Shown: piece after piece, positions 32,216 to 40,773 of the stretch
Layout of the letters: each line of letters opens with the position of its first letter
How positions within the stretch are numbered: the first letter of the stretch is position 1
Source: Myxococcus stipitatus DSM 14675
Lineage (GTDB): Bacteria > Myxococcota > Myxococcia > Myxococcales > Myxococcaceae
Direction of reading: 5' to 3'
DNA length: 64,000 bases
Assembly (NCBI RefSeq): GCF_000331735.1
Contig: NC_020126.1
Coordinates: 4,030,001-4,094,000, forward strand
Notes under the pieces: model-generated
The model's database searches: none
Seen by the model: the letters and a program-made list of their open reading frames with translations, nothing else
What the model was told of the DNA's origin: nothing
Translations under genes and position numbers: made by a program

Positions 32216-34627
32216 CTACTCGGCGCGCAGCGAGACGGAGGGCGACACGCGGCTCGCGCGCAGCGCGGGGACCCACGTGGCCAGGAGGGACACTCCCGCG
32301 AGCACGAGCGCGACGCCGACGAAGACAGTCGGCTCGTTGGCGTTCACGCCGTACAGCAACGAAGCAAGCAGCCGCATGCAGACCCCCGCGGTGAGCAAGC
32401 CCATTCCCACGCCCATCACCGTGAGTCTGAGTCCCTGGCGCATCACCAGCCCCAGCACCTGCCGGGGGTGTGCGCCGAGCGCCAGGCGGATGCCCAGCTC
32501 CCGTGTGCGTTGACCCACCGAGTAAGCCATGACGCCATAGACACCCACGCCGGCCAGCACCAACGCGAGCAGCGCGAAGGCGGCCAGCAGCCGCGTCGTC
32601 GCCAGCGGGCGGGACAGCTGTCGCTCCATCCGGCTGTCGAAGGGGAGGAGGTCGAAGATGGGCTGGTCGGCGTCCATGGCCTTGAGCTCCAGGCGCACCG
32701 AGCCCGCAAGGGTGGAGGGCTCGCGCCGGGTCTTCAGCACGACGGACATGACCCGAAGCGGGTACTGCTCGAAGGGGATGTATGCCTCTGGGGTCGCGGG
32801 CTCCGTCAGCCGCGAGTGGCGCACGTCCGCCACCACGCCGATGATCTCCCGGAAGGGCGCGTTGTCGCTCCAGTCCAGCCGCACCCTGCGGCCCAGGGGC
32901 TCGTTTCCGCCCAGGAAGGTGCGCACGAAGCTCTCGTTGACGATGATGACGGGCGCCCCCTTCTCGGAGTCCTGGGGGCCGAAGTCCCGGCCCTGTCTCA
33001 CCGCGATGCGCAGGGTCCGGAAGTAGTCCGAGGAGGCCACGCGGAACTCGGCGACGTGGCGCGCCGTCGGATTCACGGAGCCCCCCTCCAGCGTGAAGTC
33101 GCCGTTGGTGTTGGAGCCTCCCAGGGGCGCGTCATTGACCACGCCCGCCGACTCCACGCCTGGCAGCGCGCGCAGGCGCCCCAGCAGCTCGGCGTAGAAG
33201 CCGCGCAGGTTCTCCGGCTGGGGGTACTTGACGTCGGGCAATGACAGACGTCCGGCCAGCACGCCTTCCGCGTCGAAGCCAGGGGACACGCCCTGCACGT
33301 TGCGCAGGGTCTGCACCATCAACACCGTGCCCACGAGGAGCACCAGGGCCAGCGCGAGCTGCACCGCCACCAGCATGTTGCGCAGGGGATGATTGGCGCG
33401 CGCGCCCACGGCGGTGCTGGACTGCTTGAGCAACGGCAGCACATCCATGCCCGTGGTGTGCAGCGCGGGCGCCAGTCCGAAGAGCAGGCCCGCTCCCACC
33501 GAGAGGCCCAGGCTGAACAGCAGCGCGGGCACGCTCAGCTCCACGGGCGTCATGCGCAGCATCGACTCCGGCAGCAGCGTGCGCACCAGCTCCATGCCCC
33601 ACATCACGAGCAGCAGTCCGATGACGCCGCCGAGCAACCCCAACAGCACGCTCTCCGCCAGCGCCTGCTGCACCCGGCGACGTCGGCTCGCGCCGAGCGC
33701 CGCGCGGATGGCCCCGTCCCGCTGCCGCGCCAGGGCACGCACCAGGAGCAGGTTGGCCACGTTGGCGCAGGCGATGAGCAGCACGAAGCCCACCGCGCCC
33801 CAGAGCGCCCACAGCACCGGTCGGCTGCTGGCGGTCAGGTGCTCCTGCCACCGCAGCGTGGTGACGGCATGGGCCTTGTCGGGCTTGTCGCCCACGCGCG
33901 CCTCATGGACGGCCCGGGCCGCGCGCGGCAGGTCCGCCGTCGCCGCCTCCATCGAGATGCCCGGCGCCAGTCGACCCAGCACGCGCATGTAGTGATTGCC
34001 GTGGGCCTCCGGGTTCATCCAGTCGGGCAGCCACACCTCGACGTCGTCGCCGAAGTCCGGGAAGTTGAACCCCTCCGGGAGGATTCCCACCACCGTGTGG
34101 GAGTGGCCATCCAGCATGATGTCGCGGCCCACCGCGTCCGCGGCGCCACCCATCGAATCGCGCCAGAAGCCGTGGCTCACCAGCGCCGTGCGGGAGGCGT
34201 TGTCGGGCTGGGCGTCCTCGTCCACGAAGTCGCGTCCCTGCGTGGGCGGAGTGCCCAGCAGCTTGAAGAAGTTGGGGGTGACCCGCGCCGCGCGGACCCG
34301 CTCGGGGGTGTCTCCCCCCGTGAGGCTCAGGTCGTGGCGAGAGAAGCCGGCCAGCTCGCTGAAGCCCTTGGAGTGCTCACGCCACCCGAGCAGCTCCGTG
34401 GGCGTCACCGAGGCGAACGCGATGCCTTCCTGGTCGCACCAGATGCGCACCAGCTCCGCCGGACTCCGGAAGGGGAGGGGCTTGAGCAGCATGGCGTGGA
34501 TGGCACTGAAGAGGACGGTGTTCGCGCCAATGGCCAGCGCCAGCGTCACCACCGCCGCAATCGTGAAGCCCGGCGTGTGTTTCAGTGTGCGCAGCGCGTA
34601 GCGGAGGTCCTGACGAAGCGAATCCAT
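32216..34627 (-). CDS. ABC transporter permease of the MacB/FtsX ADOP type (duplicated permease without its own ATPase)
   Basis: 803 residues. It has two copies of the MacB-periplasmic plus FtsX-like permease unit, the layout of acidobacterial duplicated orphan permeases (ADOP), which are also frequent in myxobacteria. Features are the N-terminal SLRQDLRYALRTLKHTPGFT and eight predicted membrane segments in two groups of four (about 20-42, 270-405, 420-445 and 675-790). The matching ATPase is not next to it. Family members export substrates or pass mechanical energy to the periplasm. I chose the ATG at 34627 because the family starts at MDSLRQD; the frame remains open for four codons before it. 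It lies 164 bp upstream of the biosynthetic operon in the same direction and could be that pathway's exporter. Confidence 0.85.
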   Translation of the reverse strand: MDSLRQDLRYALRTLKHTPGFTIAAVVTLALAIGANTVLFSAIHAMLLKPLPFRSPAELVRIWCDQEGIAFASVTPTELLGWREHSKGFSELAGFSRHDLSLTGGDTPERVRAARVTPNFFKLLGTPPTQGRDFVDEDAQPDNASRTALVSHGFWRDSMGGAADAVGRDIMLDGHSHTVVGILPEGFNFPDFGDDVEVWLPDWMNPEAHGNHYMRVLGRLAPGISMEAATADLPRAARAVHEARVGDKPDKAHAVTTLRWQEHLTASSRPVLWALWGAVGFVLLIACANVANLLLVRALARQRDGAIRAALGASRRRRVQQALAESVLLGLLGGVIGLLLVMWGMELVRTLLPESMLRMTPVELSVPALLFSLGLSVGAGLLFGLAPALHTTGMDVLPLLKQSSTAVGARANHPLRNMLVAVQLALALVLLVGTVLMVQTLRNVQGVSPGFDAEGVLAGRLSLPDVKYPQPENLRGFYAELLGRLRALPGVESAGVVNDAPLGGSNTNGDFTLEGGSVNPTARHVAEFRVASSDYFRTLRIAVRQGRDFGPQDSEKGAPVIIVNESFVRTFLGGNEPLGRRVRLDWSDNAPFREIIGVVADVRHSRLTEPATPEAYIPFEQYPLRVMSVVLKTRREPSTLAGSVRLELKAMDADQPIFDLLPFDSRMERQLSRPLATTRLLAAFALLALVLAGVGVYGVMAYSVGQRTRELGIRLALGAHPRQVLGLVMRQGLRLTVMGVGMGLLTAGVCMRLLASLLYGVNANEPTVFVGVALVLAGVSLLATWVPALRASRVSPSVSLRAE

Positions 34628-34747
34628 GGCGAGCCCCAAAGCGAAGGTCGTGCCAGCGTTCCAGAGAGGGGGGCTCCCAGTGGGGAGTGGGGCCCGCCCC
34701 CCTGGCAGGCGCTTGGGGGTTTCACGGATGCGGGAAGTGGCGTCCCG

Positions 34748-34786
34748 GAAACGAACACCCGCCCCACCTCGAGAGGGAGGGGCGGG
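34748..34786 (-). terminator. Intrinsic terminator after the gene at 34798-35478
   Basis: On the minus strand an eight-base GC stem (34786-34779 with 34765-34758) and a 13-base loop are followed by gtgttcgttt. It begins 12 bp past the stop codon. Confidence 0.7.
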
Positions 34787-34797
34787 CTCGGGGGTGG

Positions 34798-35478
34798 CTA
34801 GTTCCGGTCCCAGCGGCCGGCGATCTCCTCGCAGGCGAGCGCCACGTCATTGAGCCGGCGCTGCTGGGCGCGAGGCGCGACGAAGAGGCGGCCGGCGAAC
34901 ACGTCGAACACGCCGACGAGGCGCGGGTCCACGGGCCCGCGCTGCTCCAGCCGCTCCTCGGCGAAGCGCTGGAGCACGGTGGCGATGTACTCGCCCGCAC
35001 GCTCGTCCAGCGGCGTGTGCTTGGAGAAGTAGAGCTTGAGGACGCCCGAGCGCATGTGGCCGCGCGCGTCGACTCCTCGCAGGAGGACCTCCGGCTTCAC
35101 CTTGATGGCGACACCCGCGACCTCCAGAGGCGCGGGGTCCTGGTCCGCGGGGCTGGCGATGGCGTGGACGGCGAGCTCCTCCATGGTGGCGAGGCAGCGG
35201 TGCAGGGCCTCCGCGCACAGGGCGAGGCGGTGGGCGTCGAAGTCCGACTCCGGCTGGGCGTTGAGCAGGCGCCGCTGGTGGTAGCGGAGGATGACCTCGT
35301 CACGGCCCTCGCACAGGTACTCGGTGATGGCCTGGGCGGCGGCGGGGTAGCGCAGGTACTGCGGGTCCACGGGGTTCTTCTGGGCCTGGATGATGCGCTT
35401 GCGGAGCGACGGAGTTCCGGTGAGGTACTGGCCCAACTGGTTGACCGAAACGCACGGGTTCTCACGAGGGGTGGTCAT
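34798..35478 (-). CDS. Hypothetical protein, possible nuclease-like fold
   Basis: 226 residues of no firmly recognised family. The N-terminal half is helical (LRKRIIQAQKNP, AITEYLCEGRDEVILRYHQRRL), and the middle holds a strand-turn-strand pattern (VAIKVKPEVLLRG...GVLKLYFSKHTPL) followed by a helix, which vaguely recalls the core of PD-(D/E)XK nucleases or phage-type DNA-binding proteins. There is no signal peptide or membrane segment, so it is cytoplasmic. It is monocistronic: a terminator follows, and a 190-bp gap with no gene precedes the MscS gene. Any function is a guess. Confidence 0.65.
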   Translation of the reverse strand: MTTPRENPCVSVNQLGQYLTGTPSLRKRIIQAQKNPVDPQYLRYPAAAQAITEYLCEGRDEVILRYHQRRLLNAQPESDFDAHRLALCAEALHRCLATMEELAVHAIASPADQDPAPLEVAGVAIKVKPEVLLRGVDARGHMRSGVLKLYFSKHTPLDERAGEYIATVLQRFAEERLEQRGPVDPRLVGVFDVFAGRLFVAPRAQQRRLNDVALACEEIAGRWDRN

Positions 35479-35668
35479 GTCGGCTTCCTTTCCGGTTGCG
35501 TGAATGAAGAGAGACTACCGGAAGGGTCTGACATTCCCTCGGAGGGGCGGTGGCCCAAGGGGCGCCCGGGGTGGACCCCCTGATGAGTAGGATTCCAGGG
35601 CCCAACCGTCCCCGAAACGACCCCTGGGCGGGCGCCGGGGACGACGGGTTCGGGCACGGCGGAGCGCG

Positions 35669-37162
35669 CTATTCGTGCGAGGCGTGCAGCCCGAAGATCT
35701 GGCGCAGCCGCCCGAGGATTCGACCCACTTCGGCGGGGATGGGGTCCGCGCCGGCGCCACTGGCCTCGGCCACGGCGCGCAGCTGGGTGCGCCGCTGCGC
35801 GAGGATGGCGGAGAGCTGCCGCGCGAGGCCCGGGTGTTCGCCGAACAGCCGCGCGAAGGTGGGGCGGTCGACCTCGATGAGGATGGAGTCCTCGAGGGCG
35901 ACGATGGTGGCCGCGCGCTTCTCGCCGGTGAGCAGCGACATCTCGCCGAAGTAGCTGCCCTGGCCCAGCCGCGTCACTTCGGCCTGGAGCTTGCCCGCGC
36001 GCACGCTGACCTCGCCGGACGCGAGCACGTAGAACGTCCGTCCGTCATCGCCTTCCTGGATGATGTGCTCATCCCGGCCGAAGCGGCGCACGTGGACCTC
36101 CTGGCCCAGCCGCTCCAGGTCCGCGTCCGCCAGGGGCTGGAAGAGGTCCACGGCCCGGAGGAGCCGCAGCACGGTGTGCTCGGGCAGCTCCGGCGTGGGC
36201 TTGTCCTCGCGCATGCGCACCACGCGCTGGGGCACGGGCGACTCCACGCCGTCGCGCCGCAGCCGGTACCACAGCCGCGTGTAGACCTCCGCCGTCACCG
36301 CGTCCGCGAGCGAGAAGTCGTTCACGAAGAAGCGCACCATGTAGCGCACGCACGACTCGTCGAACGCGAGCGTGCGGGCGATGGGCGGCGGGTCCACCAG
36401 CACCTGCGGAATCTCCCGCACGACGTCCAGCAGCGCCGCCTTCATCACGTTGGGCGGGGTGTCGTACGAGGCGCGCACCTGCGCGTCCACGCCCACCGGG
36501 TCGCGGTCCTGGGAGAAGTTCTTGAGCTGCTCCTTGGCCACCACCGAGTTGGGCAGCGTCACCAGCTCCCGGCGGAACGTCATGATGCGGATGGAGCGCC
36601 AGTTGACCTGCGCCACGCGTCCGGTGTGCTCGCCGATGCGGATGAAGTCGCCCACCTCGAAGGGCTTGTCCAGCTGCAGCGACAGGCCCGCGAAGAGGTT
36701 GCCCAGCGTCTCCTGCAGCGCCAGACCGATGACCACCGACAGCACCGCGGACGTGGCCACCAGGCCCGTCAGGTCCAGGTTGAGCTGCGTCTGGAGGATG
36801 GGGACCGCGGCCAGCGTGTAGAGCAGGAAGTCGATGACGTTGCGGAGGATCTTGGGCGTGGCGACCGACGGCGCGCGCAGCCTCGCCAGCTTCAGGCCGA
36901 AGCCCACGCTCGCGCGGATGACGCCGAACGCGAACGTCAGCATCCAGGCGACTTGAATCGCTTTCACCAGCCCGGGAGGCGTCGTCTGGGGCAGGGCCCA
37001 GGCCGCCATGCGCACGGCCAGGCACATCACCAGGAGCCGGAGCGCGCCGTTCAGGTCCCGCTTCAGGTCCTGGTCCTGGGTGGTCGCTCGCGCGCCCAGC
37101 AGGATGAGGATCAGCACCGCTCCGACCGCGAGCGACAAATTGCTCTGGAGAAAGGACAGCAA
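35669..37162 (-). CDS. MscS-type mechanosensitive channel with C-terminal cyclic-nucleotide-binding domain
   Basis: 497 residues. Three or more membrane helices lie in residues about 10-150, with the MscS pore helix and beta domain at about 115-260 (GLVATSAVLSVVIGLALQETLGNLFAGLSLQLDKPFEVGD, the MscS signature). Residues about 350-465 are a cNMP-binding domain (ADADLERLGQEV, FGEMSLLTGEKRAATIVALEDS with the phosphate-binding-cassette RAA). Such fusions open in response to membrane tension or cyclic nucleotide binding. The start (37162) faces holB (37244) with 81 bp between divergent promoters. Solute or ion gating is well supported; the activating nucleotide is not. Confidence 0.9.
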   Translation of the reverse strand: MLSFLQSNLSLAVGAVLILILLGARATTQDQDLKRDLNGALRLLVMCLAVRMAAWALPQTTPPGLVKAIQVAWMLTFAFGVIRASVGFGLKLARLRAPSVATPKILRNVIDFLLYTLAAVPILQTQLNLDLTGLVATSAVLSVVIGLALQETLGNLFAGLSLQLDKPFEVGDFIRIGEHTGRVAQVNWRSIRIMTFRRELVTLPNSVVAKEQLKNFSQDRDPVGVDAQVRASYDTPPNVMKAALLDVVREIPQVLVDPPPIARTLAFDESCVRYMVRFFVNDFSLADAVTAEVYTRLWYRLRRDGVESPVPQRVVRMREDKPTPELPEHTVLRLLRAVDLFQPLADADLERLGQEVHVRRFGRDEHIIQEGDDGRTFYVLASGEVSVRAGKLQAEVTRLGQGSYFGEMSLLTGEKRAATIVALEDSILIEVDRPTFARLFGEHPGLARQLSAILAQRRTQLRAVAEASGAGADPIPAEVGRILGRLRQIFGLHASHE

Positions 37163-37243
37163 GGCCCCTGGACTCTGACCCGTGCGAGGGGGTGGGTCAA
37201 GGCAGCGGTTGACGCGTGGGCCGGGAGCGGGGATACACGCGCC

Positions 37244-38278
37244 ATGACGCTCGCCTCGGTGCTGGGACAGCCCCGCGCGATTGATTCACTTCAGGCGGCC
37301 CTTCGCGCGGGCGCGGTTCACCATGCGTACCTCTTCGCGGGGCCCGAGGGGGGGGGCAAGGAGCGGGCGGCCGTTGGCCTGGCCCAGGCCCTGACCTGCC
37401 CCGAGCAGCCGGACGTGGGCTGCGGCACTTGCGCCAGCTGCGTGCGAGTCGCTCGCGGACTGCACCCCGATGTCACCTGGGTGATGCCGGATGACGAGCG
37501 CGTGTCGCGAGGGCTCGCGGGGCGCTCGGACTTCACCGGCACGCCGAGCCGCGACCTGCGCGTGGAGCAGATTCGAGGCCTCCAGGAGCGCCTGGCGCTG
37601 CGCGGCCTGGAGTCGCGCCGCAAGGTGGCCATCCTCGTTTCCGCGCAGGCGATGAACGTGCAGGCGCAGAACGCGTTCCTCAAGACGCTGGAGGAGCCGC
37701 CGTCGGAGACCACGCTGGTGCTGGTGGCCAGCGCCATGGACAAGCTCCTGCCCACCATCCGCAGCCGGTGCAGCAAGCTCCACTTCGGTCCGCTTCCGGT
37801 GGAGTTGGTCGCCGAGCGCGTGCGCACCGAGCGCAAGCTGGACGCGGACACCGCGCAGCTGGCGGCCATCATGTCGGGTGGGAGCCTGGGGCGGGCCCTG
37901 GCGCTGGACGTGGCGGCGCTGGCGCGGCGCAAGGACGTGGTCTCCGCCTTCGAGTCGCTGCGCGGCGAGGACGCCGTGGGGCTGCTGCGCTTCGCGGATG
38001 AGCACGGCGGCTCGCGCGAGGACGCGGAGGCGACGCTGGAGCTGCTGGTGCTGTGGACGCGCGACGTGGCGCTGGCGAAGGTGGGGCAGGAGGCGCTGCT
38101 GGCCAACCGGGACTTGCGCACGCTCGCGGTGGAGGTGGCCTCGCGGCACTCCGAGATGTCGCTGCACCGGCGGCACGCGTTGTTCGAGGGTGCTCGCGCG
38201 GCGGTGGCTCGCAACGGCGCGCCCCGGCTGCAGCTGGAGCGCATGCTCATCGACCTGTTCACGGAGGCCTCGCGATGA
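37244..38278 (+). CDS. holB: DNA polymerase III subunit delta'
   Basis: 344 residues from the ATG at 37244; the frame runs open well upstream but only this start matches the family (TLASVLGQPRAIDSLQAAL). The clamp-loader AAA+ fold is clear: degenerate Walker A GPEGGGKERAA (Glu where Thr/Ser normally stands), a zinc-binding CGTCASC with Cys near 60, LKTLEEPP and the SRC motif of the sensor 1 region (RSRCSKLHFGPL). Delta' is usually catalytically inactive in ATP hydrolysis, consistent with the Walker change. It overlaps the next gene by ATGA, and the two delta-type subunits assemble with tau/gamma to load the sliding clamp. Confidence 0.92.
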   Translation: MTLASVLGQPRAIDSLQAALRAGAVHHAYLFAGPEGGGKERAAVGLAQALTCPEQPDVGCGTCASCVRVARGLHPDVTWVMPDDERVSRGLAGRSDFTGTPSRDLRVEQIRGLQERLALRGLESRRKVAILVSAQAMNVQAQNAFLKTLEEPPSETTLVLVASAMDKLLPTIRSRCSKLHFGPLPVELVAERVRTERKLDADTAQLAAIMSGGSLGRALALDVAALARRKDVVSAFESLRGEDAVGLLRFADEHGGSREDAEATLELLVLWTRDVALAKVGQEALLANRDLRTLAVEVASRHSEMSLHRRHALFEGARAAVARNGAPRLQLERMLIDLFTEASR

Positions 38279-39591
38279 GCTCGGAGCTGGATGACGTCCT
38301 GGCGGGGGTGAAGGCCGGGAAGGTCTCGCCGCTGTATCTCTTGTGGGGCGAGGAGTTCCTGGTCCGCAAGGGCGCCGACGAGCTGGTCAAGGCGCTGGTG
38401 CCCGACGCGGCGGTGGGGCTCAACCTGGTCCCGCTGGACGCGGGCAGCCCGCGAGAGGTGGCGCAGGAGCTGGCCACGATGCCCCTGTTCCCGGGGCGCA
38501 AGGTCGTCCTCGTGAGGGACCCGGAGTTCCTCGCGCCGAAGAAGGGCCGGGGAGATCCGCTGGCCAAGGCGCGCGAGGCGTGGAAGGCGAACAAGCGCAA
38601 GGAAGGCGCGCGGCGGTTGCTGGCGCTCGCGGCCCGCGCGGGCTGGGGCGTGGACCAGTTGGACCCGTCCGCTTCGGGGGCCCCGTCGGTGGAGCAGTGG
38701 AAGGAGGAGCTGAACGTCGACCTCGCGGAGGCTGACGTGGCGTTCCTCAAGGAGGTCGCGGCCTTCTGCAAGGAGGAGCGCATCCACGCGCCGGAAGGCG
38801 ACGCCACGGTGCTGCTGGACCTCCTCCAGAAGGGCGTCCCCGCGGGCCACGCGCTGGTGATGGCGGCCTCCGAGGTGGATGCGAAGAATCCCCTGGTGAA
38901 GCTGGCGCAGGACAAGGGCCACGTCGTCGAGCGCAAGGTGGCCGCGCGCCACAAGGACCTGGACCTCACCGACATCGCCAAGGAGTTCCTGGCGCCCTTC
39001 AAGAAGAAGCTGGGGCCCGGCGCGCTGGAGGAGCTCAAGGAGCGCGTGGGCGGCAACATCCGCCTGCTGCAGTCGGAGCTGGAGAAGCTGGCCACGTACT
39101 CGGAAGGCCCCGCCATCGAGCGCTCCGACGTGGTCATGCTGGTGCACCACGCGCGCGAGGAGGAGTTCTTCGAGCTCTCGGAGGCGCTCCAGAAGCGCGA
39201 CTTCCGAGGCGCCCTGTCCTACGCCGAGGATGCGATGGGGCAGGGGACCCACGCGCTGCAGTTGCTGGGCGCGGTGGCCTCCATCGTCCGCACGCTGCTG
39301 GAGAGCCACGAGTGGCTGATGCGCTACGCGGGAGGCACTCCTCCGCGCACCGCGAAGGACGTGGAGGCGCGCGTGTTTCCCCGGCTGGAGGCCGAGCTGA
39401 AGGGCACCAAGCGGAAGATGCCCAACGCCTGGGCGCTCACGTTCAGCATGAAGGCCGCGGCGGGGTATGAGCGCCGGGAGCTGCTGGGGTCGCTGGTGGC
39501 GTGCGCGGAGGCGGACCTGGCGCTGAAGTCGTCTGGCAACGGACGGCTCGTCATCGAGCGGCTCCTGGCCACCGTCTGCACGGGCGCCTGA
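38275..39591 (+). CDS. holA: DNA polymerase III subunit delta
   Basis: 438 residues from the ATG at 38275, overlapping holB's stop (ATGA). Family features are YLLWGEEFLVRKGADELVKAL near the start, ELATMPLFPGRKVVLVRD, and the helical clamp-loader collar at the C-terminus (LKSSGNGRLVIERLLATVC). It is longer than the usual 330-350 residues because of a charged insertion (about 85-150, KKGRGDPLAKAREAWKANKRK...), common in deltaproteobacterial sequences. It contacts the clamp and opens it during loading. The pairing of holB and holA in one operon is unusual outside this lineage. Confidence 0.9.
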   Translation: MSSELDDVLAGVKAGKVSPLYLLWGEEFLVRKGADELVKALVPDAAVGLNLVPLDAGSPREVAQELATMPLFPGRKVVLVRDPEFLAPKKGRGDPLAKAREAWKANKRKEGARRLLALAARAGWGVDQLDPSASGAPSVEQWKEELNVDLAEADVAFLKEVAAFCKEERIHAPEGDATVLLDLLQKGVPAGHALVMAASEVDAKNPLVKLAQDKGHVVERKVAARHKDLDLTDIAKEFLAPFKKKLGPGALEELKERVGGNIRLLQSELEKLATYSEGPAIERSDVVMLVHHAREEEFFELSEALQKRDFRGALSYAEDAMGQGTHALQLLGAVASIVRTLLESHEWLMRYAGGTPPRTAKDVEARVFPRLEAELKGTKRKMPNAWALTFSMKAAAGYERRELLGSLVACAEADLALKSSGNGRLVIERLLATVCTGA

Positions 39592-39653
39592 GGGCCCGGC
39601 GGGTGCTGCCCGGACGTGCACTTGGCGTCCGGCTCGGGTAGAGGAGGCCGCGT

Positions 39654-40115
39654 ATGGCGGACAAGCGTCGCTTCGACCTCTTCGCGGACCTCATCGTGTC
39701 GCGCTTCCTGGCTCCTCGCGTCTTCGACGTGGCGGGAGGGCAGGGGAAGCTCAACGAGGCGCTCACCCGGCGCGGTCGCGCCGTCACCACGTTCGACCTG
39801 AGACACAAGCACCTGCCCGTGACGTATGCGCAGCGCATCTTCACGCTGGACGAGCCCTGTGACGCGGAGCTCGTGGTGGGCATGCACCCCGATGGCGCCA
39901 CGCGGGTCATCATCGAGTATGCGGCCCGACACCGGCTGCCCTTCGCGGTGGTGCCGTGTTGCTCCGACAACGGCATGCCCTACAACCCGTGGATGCGACA
40001 CCTGGCGGAGCTTGCTCGCTCGGCTGGCTTCACCACGGTGGAAGAGGTGACGCTCTCCATGGACGGCCGCGCGCGGGTGCTGGTGGGCGAACACTCGCCC
40101 GTCGAGTCCCGCTGA
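39654..40115 (+). CDS. Small SAM-dependent methyltransferase-like protein
   Basis: 153 residues. The N-terminal half has the glycine-rich nucleotide loop VFDVAGGQGKLNEALTRRG and an acid strand VTTFDLRHK; the C-terminal half has GMHPDGATRVIIEYAARHRLPFAVVPCCSDN, close to the PCC motif of the Methyltransf_32 family (tRNA/protein methyltransferases). It is truncated relative to most class I enzymes (about 200-300 residues), so some activity may be lost. It follows holA by 62 bp on the same strand but has no obvious functional link. Confidence 0.65.
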   Translation: MADKRRFDLFADLIVSRFLAPRVFDVAGGQGKLNEALTRRGRAVTTFDLRHKHLPVTYAQRIFTLDEPCDAELVVGMHPDGATRVIIEYAARHRLPFAVVPCCSDNGMPYNPWMRHLAELARSAGFTTVEEVTLSMDGRARVLVGEHSPVESR

Positions 40116-40224
40116 CGGACTGGCGGGGACCGCACACCGGCCTCGGGCTCCAGGGGCGGGTGTCCCCTCGGAGGCGTCGGATCTAGCTTCGCCGGCATCC
40201 AGACGTGGGTAGCGGGAGCTGACC

Positions 40225-40773
40225 ATGGCGATGGAGTGGGACGGGTATGCGACGGCGCAGGTCTGGCGCCCGGAGTCGTACCCAGGGTTGGTGCTGTACC
40301 GCGTGAGTGGTCGGGCGTCTTCCCAGGCACTTCATGTCCATGACGAGCTCCAGCTCACGCTGGATGCGGGACACCTCCAGGAAGTGTCGTGTGGCGGCTC
40401 GCGGCTGACGGCTCCACCGGGCAGCCTGGTGGTCATCCCTCCTGGGGAGGTCCACGCGCTGCGCGCGGAGGGAGGGCGCCCGGGAGTCCTCTACGGGATG
40501 CTGGTCCCCACCGTCTTCCTGACCTTGGGCGCTCGGCCCCTGGCGGATGGGGAAGAGGCGGCCGCGCGCGAGGAGCCGCTGCTGGGAGGAGGCGCGGTGC
40601 TCGATGATCCGGAGGTCGCTCGGGACTTCGTGGCGCTGCACCGGGCCCTGCGAGTCCCCGGGCCCGTGGTGGAGCCCCGGTTCTGGGCCTTGTTGTCCTC
40701 GCTGCTGTCCCGCTTGGGCGTGGGGCGGGTCGTGCTCAGGCCGGAGGACGCGGCGCATCAAGCAACGCCGTGA
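40225..40773 (+). CDS. Cupin sensor domain of the AraC family, without a DNA-binding domain
   Basis: 182 residues resembling the N-terminal arabinose-binding cupin of AraC regulators: HVHDELQLTLDAG and PGSLVVIPPGEVHALRAE are the two cupin motifs with conserved His. Typical AraC proteins continue with a 100-residue helix-turn-helix domain, but here the reading frame stops after a Leu-rich helix (LSSLLSRLGVGRVVL). The 3' end overlaps the convergent NRDE gene by 38 bp on the other strand, so no room remains for the missing domain. It may be a ligand-binding decoy, a regulator partner, or the remnant of a truncated activator. Confidence 0.6.
   Translation: MAMEWDGYATAQVWRPESYPGLVLYRVSGRASSQALHVHDELQLTLDAGHLQEVSCGGSRLTAPPGSLVVIPPGEVHALRAEGGRPGVLYGMLVPTVFLTLGARPLADGEEAAAREEPLLGGGAVLDDPEVARDFVALHRALRVPGPVVEPRFWALLSSLLSRLGVGRVVLRPEDAAHQATP

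Noticed and set aside
35675..37243. Upstream extension of the holB reading frame
   Set aside because: The frame is open by GC bias across the antisense of the MscS gene; the family begins at the ATG at 37244.
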